From positions 37,643,965 to 37,707,964 of the forward strand of contig CM026557.1 of assembly GCA_015143295.1 (NCBI GenBank): a stretch of 64,000 nucleotides of DNA. Reading direction: 5' to 3'. The stretch is from Tetracentron sinense. Lineage: Eukaryota > Streptophyta > Magnoliopsida > Trochodendrales > Trochodendraceae. Position 1 is the stretch's first letter. Each line of letters begins with the position of its first letter. The position numbers were made by a program, and so were the translations under genes. Shown in pieces: positions 11,234 to 22,234 of the stretch. The notes under the pieces are model-generated. The model was not told the DNA's origin and did not search any database. It worked only from the letters and a program-made list of their open reading frames with translations.

Positions 11234-13610
11234 TGTATGAGAAAAAATAATCTCTATAATACAAAAATATAATTAATTTTATCTCTACTAATATAAAGAG
11301 GATTCCTCTATTCAAATCGTTGATTGATATATGTATTAATTTCAAAAATACCCTTTCATCCATTACTCTATTAATGAGAATGCTCCTCTTAGAAACCTCG
11401 GACTAATTTTTTTCTAAATCCCTAAATTGTCCCTATCATAACATATGTATTATGTATATAAGACAAAAATTTCATTAAATGTTTTGCTTAATTTCAATAC
11501 TACCCCTTACTCATTTATATTAGACTTGAAATTCTCTACGATTTTATACTCTTTAACTGTGGTTAAGATTCACCCATCCTTAAGATTCACCCATTTATCT
11601 CAAACTAACCACACTTAAGGGGTGTCAAAAGAGACACATGAAACTCCTAGGGTCCACCTACTTATTCTTGGTTTTTAGAAAAAAAATATTAATTTTTTAA
11701 ACTCTGGTTAAAATTCACTAATTCCTAGGGTTAAATTTGTTTTCATATTTTTTTTTCTAAAACTAAGGATAGGTGGGTGAACCCTAGGGGTGAATGAATC
11801 TTAACCATAATTAAGGGGTGTCAAAAGAAACACATGGCAACCTCAAGGGCGTAACCGGACTCCAATTGTGGTTAAGATTCACCCACCCCTAAAGTTCACC
11901 CACTTATCCTTGATTTTTAGAAAAAAAAAAATATTTTTTAAAATCCTGATTAAAATTCTTCCTAGGATTAAATTTTTTTCATATCTTTTCTCTAAAAACC
12001 AAAGATAGGATAAGTGGGTGAACTTTAGGGGTGGGTGAATCTTAACCATAGCTAAGGAGTGTTAAAAGGGACTCATGGCGACCTTAGTGACATAATCGGA
12101 CTAATCATTCTCTTGGCAAAACGCTTCTAAAGAAGAACGTCTCACCAAGGCCTCGCCCACCTCCTTTCTTTGCTATACCCAAAATGCCCATAAATCTTTT
12201 TGAGTCTCAAAATGTCCCTACGTCATATTTCTATAACCAATGTGTCCCTCATAATTTTTTTCCTAGGGGATATCCAAAATGTCCCACAAGTTTCTATACC
12301 CAAAATATTCCTTATTTTTTTTCAAATGCCATAATTAGGGTCCATCTTCCCAGTCTCCCTTCCTTTCCTCACGTGAGAGAGAGGGGAAGGAGAGAGAGAC
12401 TTGGAAGAGTGACCCTAGTGAAGGCATATGAAAAAAAAAAGGAATATTTTGGGTATAGGAACTTTAGGGTCATTTTGGATATCTCCTATGAAAAAAATTG
12501 TGAGGGACACTTGGTTATAGAAATATGACCTAGGGACATTTTGAGACTCAAAAAGATTTATGGACATTTTTGGTATAACAAAGAAAGGGGGTGGGCAAGG
12601 CATTGGCGAGGCATTCTTCTTTAGAAGCGTTTTGCCAAGAGAGCGATTTGTCCGATTATGCCACTAAGGTCATCATGTGTCCCTTTTAACTATCCTTAAC
12701 TATGGTTAAAATTCACCCACACCTAAAGTTCACCCATAAAAATTTAACCCTGGAAGTTATTGAATTTTAATCAGGGTTTAAAAAAAATTAATAATTTTTT
12801 CTAAAACCAAGGATAAGTGAGTGAGTTAGGTGAATCTTAACCACAATTTGAGTCCAGTTATGCCCTTGAGGTTTCCATGTGTTTCTTTTGAACCCTTAAC
12901 TACGGTTAAGATTCACTCATCTATTCTTGGTTTTTAGAAAAAAAAAATATATGAAAAAAAATTAACCCTAGGAGTGAGTGAATAGTGGGTGAACCCTATT
13001 TTTTTTTTTCGAAAAATCAAGAATAGTGGGTGAACCCTATTTTTTTCCAAAAATCAAGAATAGTGGGTGAACCCTAGGGGTTCCATGTGTCTATTTTCAC
13101 CCCTTAATTGTGGTTAAGATTCACCTACCCCTAGAGTTCACCCACTTATCATTGATTTTTAGAAAAAAAATATTAATTTTTTAAATCCTAGTTAAAATTT
13201 AGTCACTCTTAAGGTTAATTTTTACTCTTAAAAACTAAGGATAAGTGGGTGAACCTTAAGGGTTGGTGAATCTTAACCATAGTTAAAGAGTATATAACCG
13301 TAAGAAATTTCAAGTCTACCTATAAATGAGTAAGGGGTAGTATAGGTATTAAGCACACATTTAATGAAAATTTGTCTTATATACATGATTAGGATAAGGA
13401 TAATTTGGAAATTAAAAAAAATTAGTCTACATATTAAAATGGAGCATTTTCATTAATAGAGTGATAGATATAAATCAAAATTTCATTAATAATAGAGTAA
13501 AAGATAGATTGAAGTTAAAGGGGTATTTTTGAAATTTACACAAATATCAATCAATGTTTTAGTATAACAAAAATATAATTAATTTTATTTATATATTGGC
13601 TCTATGAAAA
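11234..13610. repeat. Multi-layer palindrome of about 2.4 kb
   Basis: The centre is CTCACGTGAG at 12372/12373. Three layers pair outward. The inner layer is about 12100-12372 with 12373-12660; the same peptide-like words (NLFESQNVP) can be translated from both strands. The middle layer is MITE-core modules (GTGGGTGAA, CTTAACCATAG) at about 11580-12100 and 12660-13270. The outer layer is 11234-11570 with 13270-13610, sharing TATATAAGACAAA and CTACCCCTTACTCATTTATA. The left outer arm includes TCTCTACTAATATAAAG, which resembles a Helitron 5' end. Arms are imperfect. Open frames at 12184-12528 and 12415-12603 are products of the symmetry, not genes. Confidence 0.75.
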
Positions 13611-13902
13611 AGGATGGCCCTTATTATTCTTGTTACTGGATCTTTATTAGACGATGACAACATTAACGAATTTTATACCCACGATGGCCCCATTACTCGA
13701 AAAATATTCTCGACCCCTAAGGCCCCTTAGGTTGCCACGTGTCCCTTTTGATATTTTAAATTTTTTTTCTAAAAACCAAGGATAGATGGGTGAATCTTAA
13801 CTACATTTTAAGGGGTGTCAAAAGAGATACATGACAACCTCAGGGCATAACCAGACTCCCCCAAATCCAATTATAACCGTAGAGGATTTCACTCCATATT
13901 TA

Positions 13903-13940
<38 letters not shown>

Positions 13941-14135
13941 AAAAGAGTGATATTCTAGTGGAATTGCTTAATAGAACTTGTAGTGAGGAGTCCCATGAAA
14001 AAAAAGAAAACATGGTAGTTTGTTTTTGAATTCTACTGTTGACCCTTGAAGGACACATGGTAAAAAATAGACCAATCAAACATTTCGAAACTATCGAATT
14101 AAAGATTAAAATATTTCAAATTTCTGTAATCTAAA
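13611..14135. repeat. MITE-core fragments and (TC)n(TA)n microsatellite
   Basis: MITE-core sequence (CACGTGTCCCTTTTGA, GGTGAATCTTAACTA) at about 13690-13850, then (TC)n followed by (TA)n at about 13903-13941. No gene seen. Confidence 0.6.
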
Positions 14136-14668
14136 CTAGCGGAGACCTGTGCGATACACGGGTGTGAACAATTAAAAAAAAATTTACAAAAGAATTATAA
14201 AATTATAATGAGTTAGAAATAATATGTGAAATAATTATTTCATGAGAAGATCTATATATTAGGGAGATGCAGAGTAATTGGGAAGTTATAACATGTGAAA
14301 AGTTTTAGATTTTTTTTTGACTTCTTGTTTGGTGAGAAAAGAAATCGTTGGGGAGAGAGAAGGGGCTTGTTGGGACTTGGAGTGGGGAGAGGCCATCGTG
14401 AGATAAGAATAGAGAAGGATAAAGAGGGTAGTTAAGAGAGGGTATTTATAAGTCCCACTTAAGTGGAGTTGGGACTTAGGGAGAGAAAGGAGGTCTTTGT
14501 TGAGTAGAAGAATCTGTTAGTGCCTGGGAGAGAGTTAGTAATGGGGAGAGAAAATATGAACTTAAGAGAGGGTATTTATGGCTCCAACTATGTGATGATG
14601 TGACATCAAAAATCTTAAAATGGAGATCAAAGAGGATGCCACCTAGGCATCCTATTTCTATAGTATAA
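14136..14668 (-). mobile_element. Non-autonomous Helitron, copy 1 of a head-to-tail pair
   Basis: On the minus strand the 3' end is a hairpin (CCGTGTATCGCACAGG, imperfect) followed about 10 nt later by CTAG and then T. The 5' region (ATACTATAGAAATAGGATGCC) resembles that of the adjacent copy. The interior has GAGAGGGTATTTAT motifs shared with copy 2. No coding sequence. Confidence 0.6.
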
Positions 14669-14670
14669 AA

Positions 14671-14997
14671 CTAGCAGATACCCGTACAATGCACGGGGTG
14701 CACAAAAAAATTTAAGAGAAAAAAAGGAACCTAATTAAAATAACTTTTAATTATTAGTAAAACCATTAATAGAGTTCCCCCTCATTGCAATTCATCTTGG
14801 ACTTGGTTTTTTTTTTTTTTTTTTGTTTGGATCTTGTGACTTGGTAGAGAGATAAGAATGGAGACAAGAGCAAGGGGGAGTTAAGAGAGGGTATATATAG
14901 CTCCCATCAAGTGATGATGTGGCATCACAAATCTTAGAATGGAGATCAAAGAGGGATGCTACATAGGCATCCTAATTTCTTTAGTATATAGTATAGA
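14671..14997 (-). mobile_element. Non-autonomous Helitron, copy 2
   Basis: The minus-strand 5' end is A|TCTATACTATATACTAAAG. The 3' end is the hairpin CCCGTGCATTGTACGGG followed by CTAG and then T. Interior similarity to the copy at 14136-14668 (GAGATCAAAGAGG, GCATCCTA) shows that both belong to one family inserted head to tail. Confidence 0.65.
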
Positions 14998-14999
14998 TA

Positions 15000-17400
15000 T
15001 ATAATATAAGGGTATATTAAATATTAGGAAATTAATGAGGACAAATTACGGTCTAATCGAATGGTGTAGAATCATTCGATCCACCAAATGTTTTGTCACT
15101 TGTTTTTCAAGAGACTTATCTTGACATCCAAATGTCGAATCCCCAAAAAGCTTGTTGAGATTCAGGTCGCTCATTATTACTTCTTACCAATGGCACTAAT
15201 AGGAAGAAAGCAAAATAGTAACCGTATGGATTCCCATTTTATAACGGAATGGCCGGTCCTTATTGGTCTACTCCCCAATTTTAAATACTTTGCTACTATG
15301 GTTAGTATTCACTCACCCCTAGGGTTAAGCAATCCAACCATGGGTCCGCTGAGCACTGCTTTAGGAAGAATCATTCCCTTTCCCTTGTCCCCATGTATGC
15401 ATCTTTTGGGTGTCAACTAGGTCAGAACACTTGGGCACAAATATATCCTCCAATGTGCAACAAATGATCTCAATGTTATGACCTTACCACTTGAGGTCCA
15501 CTGCCCTTAAATTCAATATAAAAACTAACAAGAGCCCTTAGGGTTAACTACTCCTAACACATAAACCCTAATCATACATTTTTATGGAAAGTGATGAAAA
15601 AAAAACTCTCGATAATGCCTACCATTGAGAGAGCAGTGTGGTGTGTGTGAGTTTGTGTGTGTTATAGTATATTATCAAAAAAAATCTTCACAGGATACAT
15701 ACTAGCTATCAGGGCCGTTGATGAACAAACCACATCTGATATCACACCCATTGCAATATCACTACAACATCAGATTAAGTTACTTATTTTCTTACGGTCA
15801 ACTAAAATTATGGTCAATACTTCCAAGAAGATAAATCCTAACCATCGAGAGAGGATTTGGAGTGACCCTCCAAAACCGTCTGGCCTACACACAAAGCCTC
15901 TTTAACTGTTCTTTTAATTCTAGTCCACAAGTTTTAATCCTTAAGAGTTAATTTTTTTTAAAAAAATTAGATAGTTGAATCCTAAGAATTAGTGACTTTT
16001 AACCGCAGTTAATAGTTGTTAAAAGGGACAAGTGTTAACCTGTGTGATGGGCAGACGGTTTTCGTCTGGCACGGGCTTAACGAATCCCGATTCCTAACCA
16101 TCATATGGGTAAGTTGCTCCGATGGATGTGATTTTTGCCCTGCATTCCAATGTGGTACGACCATCGGATGGACTACACCAATAAACATGAGAGCCATGTA
16201 TATATAACCCAGTCAATATAACTATGATGAAACTAGGGTAATGAGATCATTTATCTTGTACTGGAAGATTTGTGAGCAAATACTAAAAGAAAATATAGTT
16301 TTTTAATAAGTTTTCTCTTGTGTAGGTAGATTTTATAAGAAAAAAAAGGGATAATACTAGCACATTTCTCTTTCAAGGCTCACTCCCTTTTTGATTACGG
16401 AGTGTTACTTCAAAATCCGTGTCTTTCTGTACTTCAAGACAATAAACGTGTCTTTCTTTTAATCGAAGAAAAATAGGTTAAAAGAAAGTGGAGCTAACAT
16501 TACCTTGGATAATATAATTACTTTAATAATTTGGAAATGAGCAGTAATAGGTAAGATAGGCGTACCTGGTATATTTATTTGCAAACGTAAGGATGCCCCC
16601 CACCAATGAGGTCTAACTTTAAGTTTGCAAATAAATATCCCAGGTATGTTTACTATTTCTCTTTGGAAATACCTAAAGGGAATGGAAAACGGACCGAGCT
16701 TGGTCCACGCCCTCCTTTTGAACACTCGCTATTTCTTATTAAGATTCACTCACTCTTAGGATTTATTATCCAACCTCGTTTTAGGAAAAAAAATAAAATA
16801 ATCATAATTTAATTAAGCTTAAACATGGTTAAAAGGGACACAGGGACACTGCGGTCAGCTATGAAGGGTACCTTTTTTCTTTTCGGTTGAAACACAACTC
16901 GTAGGGTACCTTGCGGTCCCCTTCTCAGAAAAGGAATTTGGCCAGACCAAAATCGCATGGCCCTCCTCATCCCATAGGTCAACATGTGTCTCTTTGAACA
17001 CTTTTTAACTACAGTTAAGAGTAACTAACCCTTAGGGTTCAATCATGTAACTTTAGTTGTTAGAAAAAATTATTAAAAAAAAGTTTAACTACAGGCGTTT
17101 AAAATTTTTTAACCGGGGTTAAAAGAGCAGTTAATGGATTCTGTGGGTGAGATTCCCCTTTCTCAGGACTTGCTCATAGATAAATAATACCCAGGAGAGT
17201 TGCATGATTGAGAGGAAAAAGCAGCCCCATGTTTACGGGTTTTGAGATTCCACACGTGGCAACTGCTGATTGTTCCCAATTATCTTGGTAGATATCTTCT
17301 TTAATTTGTTTTGCAATAATTGAGAAGACATTTATAAAAGCTCATTTATTATGTTGGATAATTATTGTCGTGCTCCAATAATTTCAGCACAGTAACTGGG
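15000..17400. repeat. Spacer with MITE fragments
   Basis: No gene recognised. It contains an end of the CTCTCGATA MITE family near 15584-15640 (compare 62758-62948), and MITE-core fragments near 15300, 16000-16040, 16740-16850 and 16985-17120. The open frames at 15088-15420, 15657-15905 and 16016-16207 show no recognisable protein. Confidence 0.45.
16549..16666. mobile_element. Short foldback MITE
   Basis: The inverted arms share TATTTATTTGCAAAC and its complement (16549-16594 and 16615-16666), with ACCTGG near the ends. The ends resemble those of the foldbacks at 27000-27170 and 27185-27302 (AGGCGTACC / GGTACG), so they may form one family. Confidence 0.55.
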
Positions 17401-17421
17401 TGAGGTGGAAGGCTCTCTGTC

Positions 17422-17428
17422 TATAAAT
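17422..17428 (+). promoter_or_regulatory. Probable TATA box of the phosphatase gene
   Basis: TATAAAT lies 168 nt before the start codon of the seven-exon gene and just upstream of a pyrimidine-rich leader, a usual spacing for a plant promoter. The start site would fall around 17450-17460. Confidence 0.6.
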
Positions 17429-17479
17429 GCTCTTCTTGTATACCTTCTTTTCTCACAAGCTAATCAAGCTACATTTGGA

Positions 17480-17483
17480 TCTC

Positions 17484-17514
<31 letters not shown>

Positions 17515-17586
17515 CAAACCACAGAGCTTTCTCTCTCTTCTCTTCTCTACTCTCTCTCTCTTCTCTTCTCTGTCTCTGTCTGTCTC
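17480..17586 (+). repeat. CT-rich 5' leader
   Basis: A (TC)n run followed by mixed CT-rich sequence up to the start codon. Pyrimidine tracts of this type are common in plant 5' UTRs. It is translated by chance into Ser/Leu-rich open frames (17405-17665). Confidence 0.8.
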
Positions 17587-17589
17587 TAA

Positions 17590-20500
17590 ATGGCTACTTG
17601 CCTTGTCTCTAATGAACAAACGTGAGTACAGTGTACTTCTTTCTGTTCTTTATCTAATCAACTGATTGAATTATTTCCCTATATTCCTGTATTAATGGTG
17701 GGCAAAGATGGTTTCTTTCCTTAGGACTTATCCTCTTTTTTCCGATTATTTTCTTGCGTTGCGATTATGATTTATTCTCTTTGCGCTTATACTATGTCCA
17801 GACGTATAATATGGACAACTACATACACTATCTCTAACTATTTCTGTTTTTGTTTCTTTTGTTCAGTTGCAACTGTAACAATAATATTAAAATTAGAGTA
17901 AATATTCCATCTTTGTTGAGATTTAATAAGTTTGGAAAAATATATTTCACTAACAAGTGGATCTCGTGTGCCCCTCTCATAAGGGGGGTCTCAGCATTTT
18001 ATTGATTGTATATTAGAGAACAATTTTTTTTTTTTTTTTTAATCATCATGTTAATTAATTTTTCAAAATTTGTGTCCAGATTCTCAATTGTTCCATTTCC
18101 TAATATTAGCAGTGTACATTTGGTGAAATAGGATCATTCTCTTCTGCTTCTAAGATAACTTCTCTTCTTTGTGCCGTAAAAAGATCTAGCGAGTGGATGG
18201 ATCATTACCTTGATAATATAAAATTGTTCCTCTATCTCACATAATAGGGTGAAAGAAAGAGATTTATTTACTTACATGACATTTATATGATTAAAACTTC
18301 AGAATCAACCCCGCGGTAGCTATTCCAAGTGACGCAGAGGGTCCGATCGAAGTTCCACATGACGTTGCCGAAATTGTTATAGTCCGCCATGGGGAGACTA
18401 CATGGAATGCTTCCGGAAGAATTCAGGTATTCTTGAGAAAATCAAAAGACCCATAAATCTAACAAATTGGCATTTGGATACTTATAAAGCGAAGATTAAA
18501 GCTATATATATATATATATATTTATTGAATTGAAATGGTGTATGTTCCTTCACAGGGACAACTAGAGTCGGAGCTGAACGAGATGGGATGGAAGCAAGCA
18601 GCTGCAGTTAAGATCTGAACCACCTTTAGTAGTTCTCTTCTAATCCTTTATCATATAGGCTTTGTTTGTTTGTTTTTTTTTGGTTTCCATGTAAAATAAG
18701 GAAAACAAATGAAATCTACAAATTAAAAAAAAATAGTTTTTTCACGTCTTTATATTTTTTAAAATGATAAAAATATTCTCAGTTCACATGTATTCTAATA
18801 AGGAGTAAGGACACCAGTTCAACTAAGGAGTTGAAAAGTACTCTCTTCACATATTTTTATTCAAAAAAATAACATTGTTTTAACATATGATTTTTAGTTT
18901 CCTTTCATCGAGACTATAAAATAAAACAACTTTCACCTTTTAAGGACTGCAACCAAACAACAGGAATAAGTAAAAGAGGATCTACCATGATGGAACCTTA
19001 GCGACTATGATAGGCCTGACTGAATGTGTTCAGACTTTGGCAGCAAATCCTCTCCGGTGATAACCGGATTTTGCAAATCCGGTTATCACCCCTAGAGGTC
19101 ACCACGTGTCTCCTTTGACACCCCTTAACCGTGGGTAAGGTTCACCCAACCCTAGGGTTCACCCACCTATTTTTGGTTTTTTTAAAAAAATAATAATTCT
19201 TTTTTTAAAATTAAAAAACTGTTTTTAGAGTTTTTTTAATATTAAAAACAGTTTTTTAATTTAAAAAAAAGAATTATTATTTTTTTTTAAAAACCAAAAA
19301 TAGGTGGGTGAACCTTACCCACGGTTAAGGGGTGTCAAAGGAGACACGTGGTGACCTCTAGGGGTGATAACCGGATTTGCAAAATCCGGTTATCTCCGAT
19401 TTGTTCCCAATAAGGAATATTCTTCTGGTGTGTACAGTGAACATGATGCAAAGAAAAAACTATTTCCACAAAAAAAAGAAGAAAAAGAGTTAATTAGGTC
19501 TTATATTTCAAATATATTCCTAATATATATATATTATGAGTTTATTTTTATTTTTAGGAAAAAAAATTATCATGTATATATACCTCTATTAACCTCGCTA
19601 ATGTCCATTCTACAGATAGCAGAGAGGTTAGCTAAGGAATTGAAGCCCACAGCAATCTACTCGTCGGAACTCAGCCGCGCCAAAAACACGGCAGACATGA
19701 TCGCCAAGAACTGCCACATCCCTGAGGTCCATTTTTTTTACTTGATTTTTTTTTTCTAAATTTAGTTTTAGACGAATGCTAGTGTTTGAAGCATCATATG
19801 AATAATTTAGCATGCATTTTTACATATATTTTAACCTTCATAAGAAAGAAAAAATAATGACAAAGATATCACAATTCATGAAAATATTATACATATTTCA
19901 TAAATCCTCCCACAACAGGAGGAACTCAAAAGAATGCGGAGTCGCAGGGTGTGTATATTACAAATAGCGCCGCCTTGATCGAATAACAAACACGATCGTA
20001 TGCATGTATTACACATAGATGTATAATGTATCATGACAGTATATATATTTTGGTGCAGGTTATTGTGGTGCCAGAATTGAAGGAGAGACATGTTGGGAGC
20101 TTACAAGGTTTAGTATGGAGTGAAATTCAAGAGAAGGAGCCTGAGGCCTACCATGCATTTTTCTCTACACAAAATGATCTTGAAATACCTGTGAGATTTA
20201 TATATTTATAGCCCTTTCTTTTTCTAAATATTCTCCATTAGCTTTTCTTCAATTATCCTTTTTTTTTGCCCAGAAAAATGGTTTGAAAAAGTACTAGCCA
20301 TGTAAATCATATATATATATATATATTAGAAAATTATATTGCTATTAAATAAAGGTGGCATGATTTTTCATAGGAATCTTAACCCTATAATAAATCATTT
20401 ATTTCCTTAGATATGTCACTAAATTAAATACCTTTTTTTTAATCTAAAAAAGTTTTTTTTTTTTGTTGCAAAAGAGATATTTTCCTTCTAATGTTTATGT

Positions 20501-21190
20501 TTATTTACAGGGTGGGGGAGAGAGCTTTAACCAGCTTTGTGAGAGGTCTGTTGCAGCTTTAGAGGAAATAGCATCCAGACACAAGGGTATCTGTTTTTTT
20601 AATTTAATTTTCTGATTGATTGATTGAGATCTCTCATGCTATGTCTATATAACTAAGAAGTGCACATGACATGTCCAACAAAGTCGTAAACAGCACCACC
20701 TACCCTTCTTATGAGAATGGTAATGAGATCTGATTCTTACAATAGTTCGAGTCCTAATATTATATTATCTATTAACATACATATATATATAAATTTTTTT
20801 TTTTAAATTACACAATCAAAATGATGGCTAATGTATCCTCTTGAAAGTAATGAGATAATTAAGAATCATTCTTTGTTGGACTTTTCGGGCTAGTGCCCAT
20901 TGACTGTGACGAGAGCTGTCAACACATGGGATCATGACCCAGATCATTTAATTTGGATATCCCTAACAGCCCATCGAGTTGAGTACGGCTATGTAATTTC
21001 AGACTCAGATCTGATCTATTCGATAGAAAATGATCTACTAAGTGAGTTTAAAGTGGATAGTGGTACATCTGAATTCAGTTAAATATTTAATAATGGATAG
21101 TGTAATGGAGTATTTATATTTGACTCTGATTGAATTATTCTAATTTGGATTATATTTGAATTCTTAGGATTACTTTTAAAAATATTTCAA

Positions 21191-21242
<52 letters not shown>

Positions 21243-21795
21243 CTTATTAGTAAGGGTATTTTAGTTTTAAATAAACTTGTAATATATTATATTATTGATC
21301 GTATATTTCAATATTTAAATTTGTATCAGCCTATTCACGGATAATAAAATTATTATTTGAATCCGCTTCGTTGAATATCCATTCGGATAATTATATGAGT
21401 AAACAAAGTCGGATACAAATAATCTTCAGATCCGTTGACACCCCTACTTACATCCCACGGCTCAAACACCATGAGATTTGTATAATTCCTCATACTCTTC
21501 AAAATTTCCTAGTATTTCTTCTTCTTTTTTTTCTACTGATCTAATAATGGTGACTGAACTGGATCCCTCTCCTCTAGGAGAACGCGTGATCGTGGTGACC
21601 CATGGCGGCGTCTTGCGAGCGATATTCATGTCGGTGACTCGCGAGGCATCGGCTGGGAAGGTGTTGAACGCTTCAATCAATGTCCTCCATCTCTCGGAGA
21701 AGAAATGGAATTTTAAGTCATGGAGCGACGTGAGCCACCTCAACGAAGTCGGATTCCTCCAGCGCGGCTTCAACGGCGACTCCTTCCAACACTAA
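17590..21795 (+). CDS. Phosphoglycerate mutase-like (histidine phosphatase) protein, 7 exons
   Basis: Joined exons 17590-17621, 18303-18426, 18556-18606, 19616-19726, 20059-20190, 20511-20586 and 21578-21795 give 744 nt and 247 residues with no stop. All junctions are GT-AG and keep the frame. The protein belongs to the cofactor-dependent phosphoglycerate mutase/histidine phosphatase superfamily, closest to the plant group around At3g50520. Visible catalytic parts: RHG at residues 39-41 (phospho-acceptor His40) within VRHGETTWN, Arg90 in SSELSRAKNTA, Glu115 in LKERHVGSLQG, and His184 in VTHGGVLRA. All are intact. Plants use a different, cofactor-independent enzyme for glycolysis, so a phosphatase role is more likely; the substrate is unknown. 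There is no clear targeting peptide. The ATG at 17590 was chosen because exon 1 joins exon 2 in frame and follows a good leader. Donors of introns 3 (GTTAAG) and 4 (GTCCAT) are weak. Intron 3 holds a large MITE; intron 6 holds a probable hAT MITE and an (AT)n run. Confidence 0.95.
19056..19396. mobile_element. Foldback MITE in intron 3 of the phosphatase gene
   Basis: A nearly perfect inverted repeat of about 340 bp. Each end is itself a hairpin (GATAACCGGATTT...AAATCCGGTTATC). Going inward, both arms carry GACCTCTAGGGG or its complement, CACGTG, GACACCCCTTAACCGTGGG and GGTGGGTGAA. The left arm has one extra 17-bp AACCCTAGGGTTCACCC unit. This is the best-preserved copy of the window's common MITE family. 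It lies entirely inside intron 3 (18607-19615), so it should be spliced out. The open frame at 19364-19759 is partly MITE. Confidence 0.9.
20908..21446. mobile_element. Probable hAT-type MITE in intron 6
   Basis: The left end has GAGAGCTGTCAAC; the right end on the other strand reads TAGGGGTGTCAACGGATC, a common hAT-MITE terminus. The interior is AT-rich with GGATA-type motifs and an (AT)n run. Target duplications are not clear, so the limits are approximate. Confidence 0.5.
21194..21240. repeat. (TA)n microsatellite
   Basis: About 23 TA dinucleotides in intron 6 of the phosphatase gene, inside the probable hAT MITE. Confidence 0.95.
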
Positions 21796-22234
21796 TTAAG
21801 CAGAGGCATGTCCAAGATCCAACCATCGTCCATGGAGAGGAGAGAAGAAAATATCACCATCTATTTTTCCAGTAAATAAGGCCGGATTAGTGATTGCCAA
21901 TCCCATGTTTATGTTGTCCTTGAGATGCTTTGATATAATTAAGTTTTTTTTTTTTTTAATTTAAAAAGGCGCTGTGTGTACGTGTGGTGCACACGTGCTT
22001 GTCTTTTTTCTTTTCTTCTCATTGGTAATGTAAAGGCACATGCTTGCTTGTGGCATTTCGTAATATTAATATTGGTATGGGCATATCTTTTTAATAAGCA
22101 TTTTCGACTAATAATATTTTTTGCAGTCTATTTCACATGAGTCTAGCTAGGTATACAAATTTCACTTGTTCCCAATGGTAGTGCACCACGCCCCAACTCA
22201 TTCTTCACCCCATGAAAACTCAATCTAAGAAAGT

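Noticed and set aside
12184..12603. Open frames on both strands with nearly the same peptide
   Set aside because: They arise from the two arms of the palindrome; codon use and flanks do not support a gene.
17405..17665. Leu/Ser-rich open frames before the phosphatase start
   Set aside because: Translation of the CT-rich leader; they run through the exon 1 donor.
21462..21773. Minus-strand open frame of 103 codons
   Set aside because: Antisense shadow of the last phosphatase exon.
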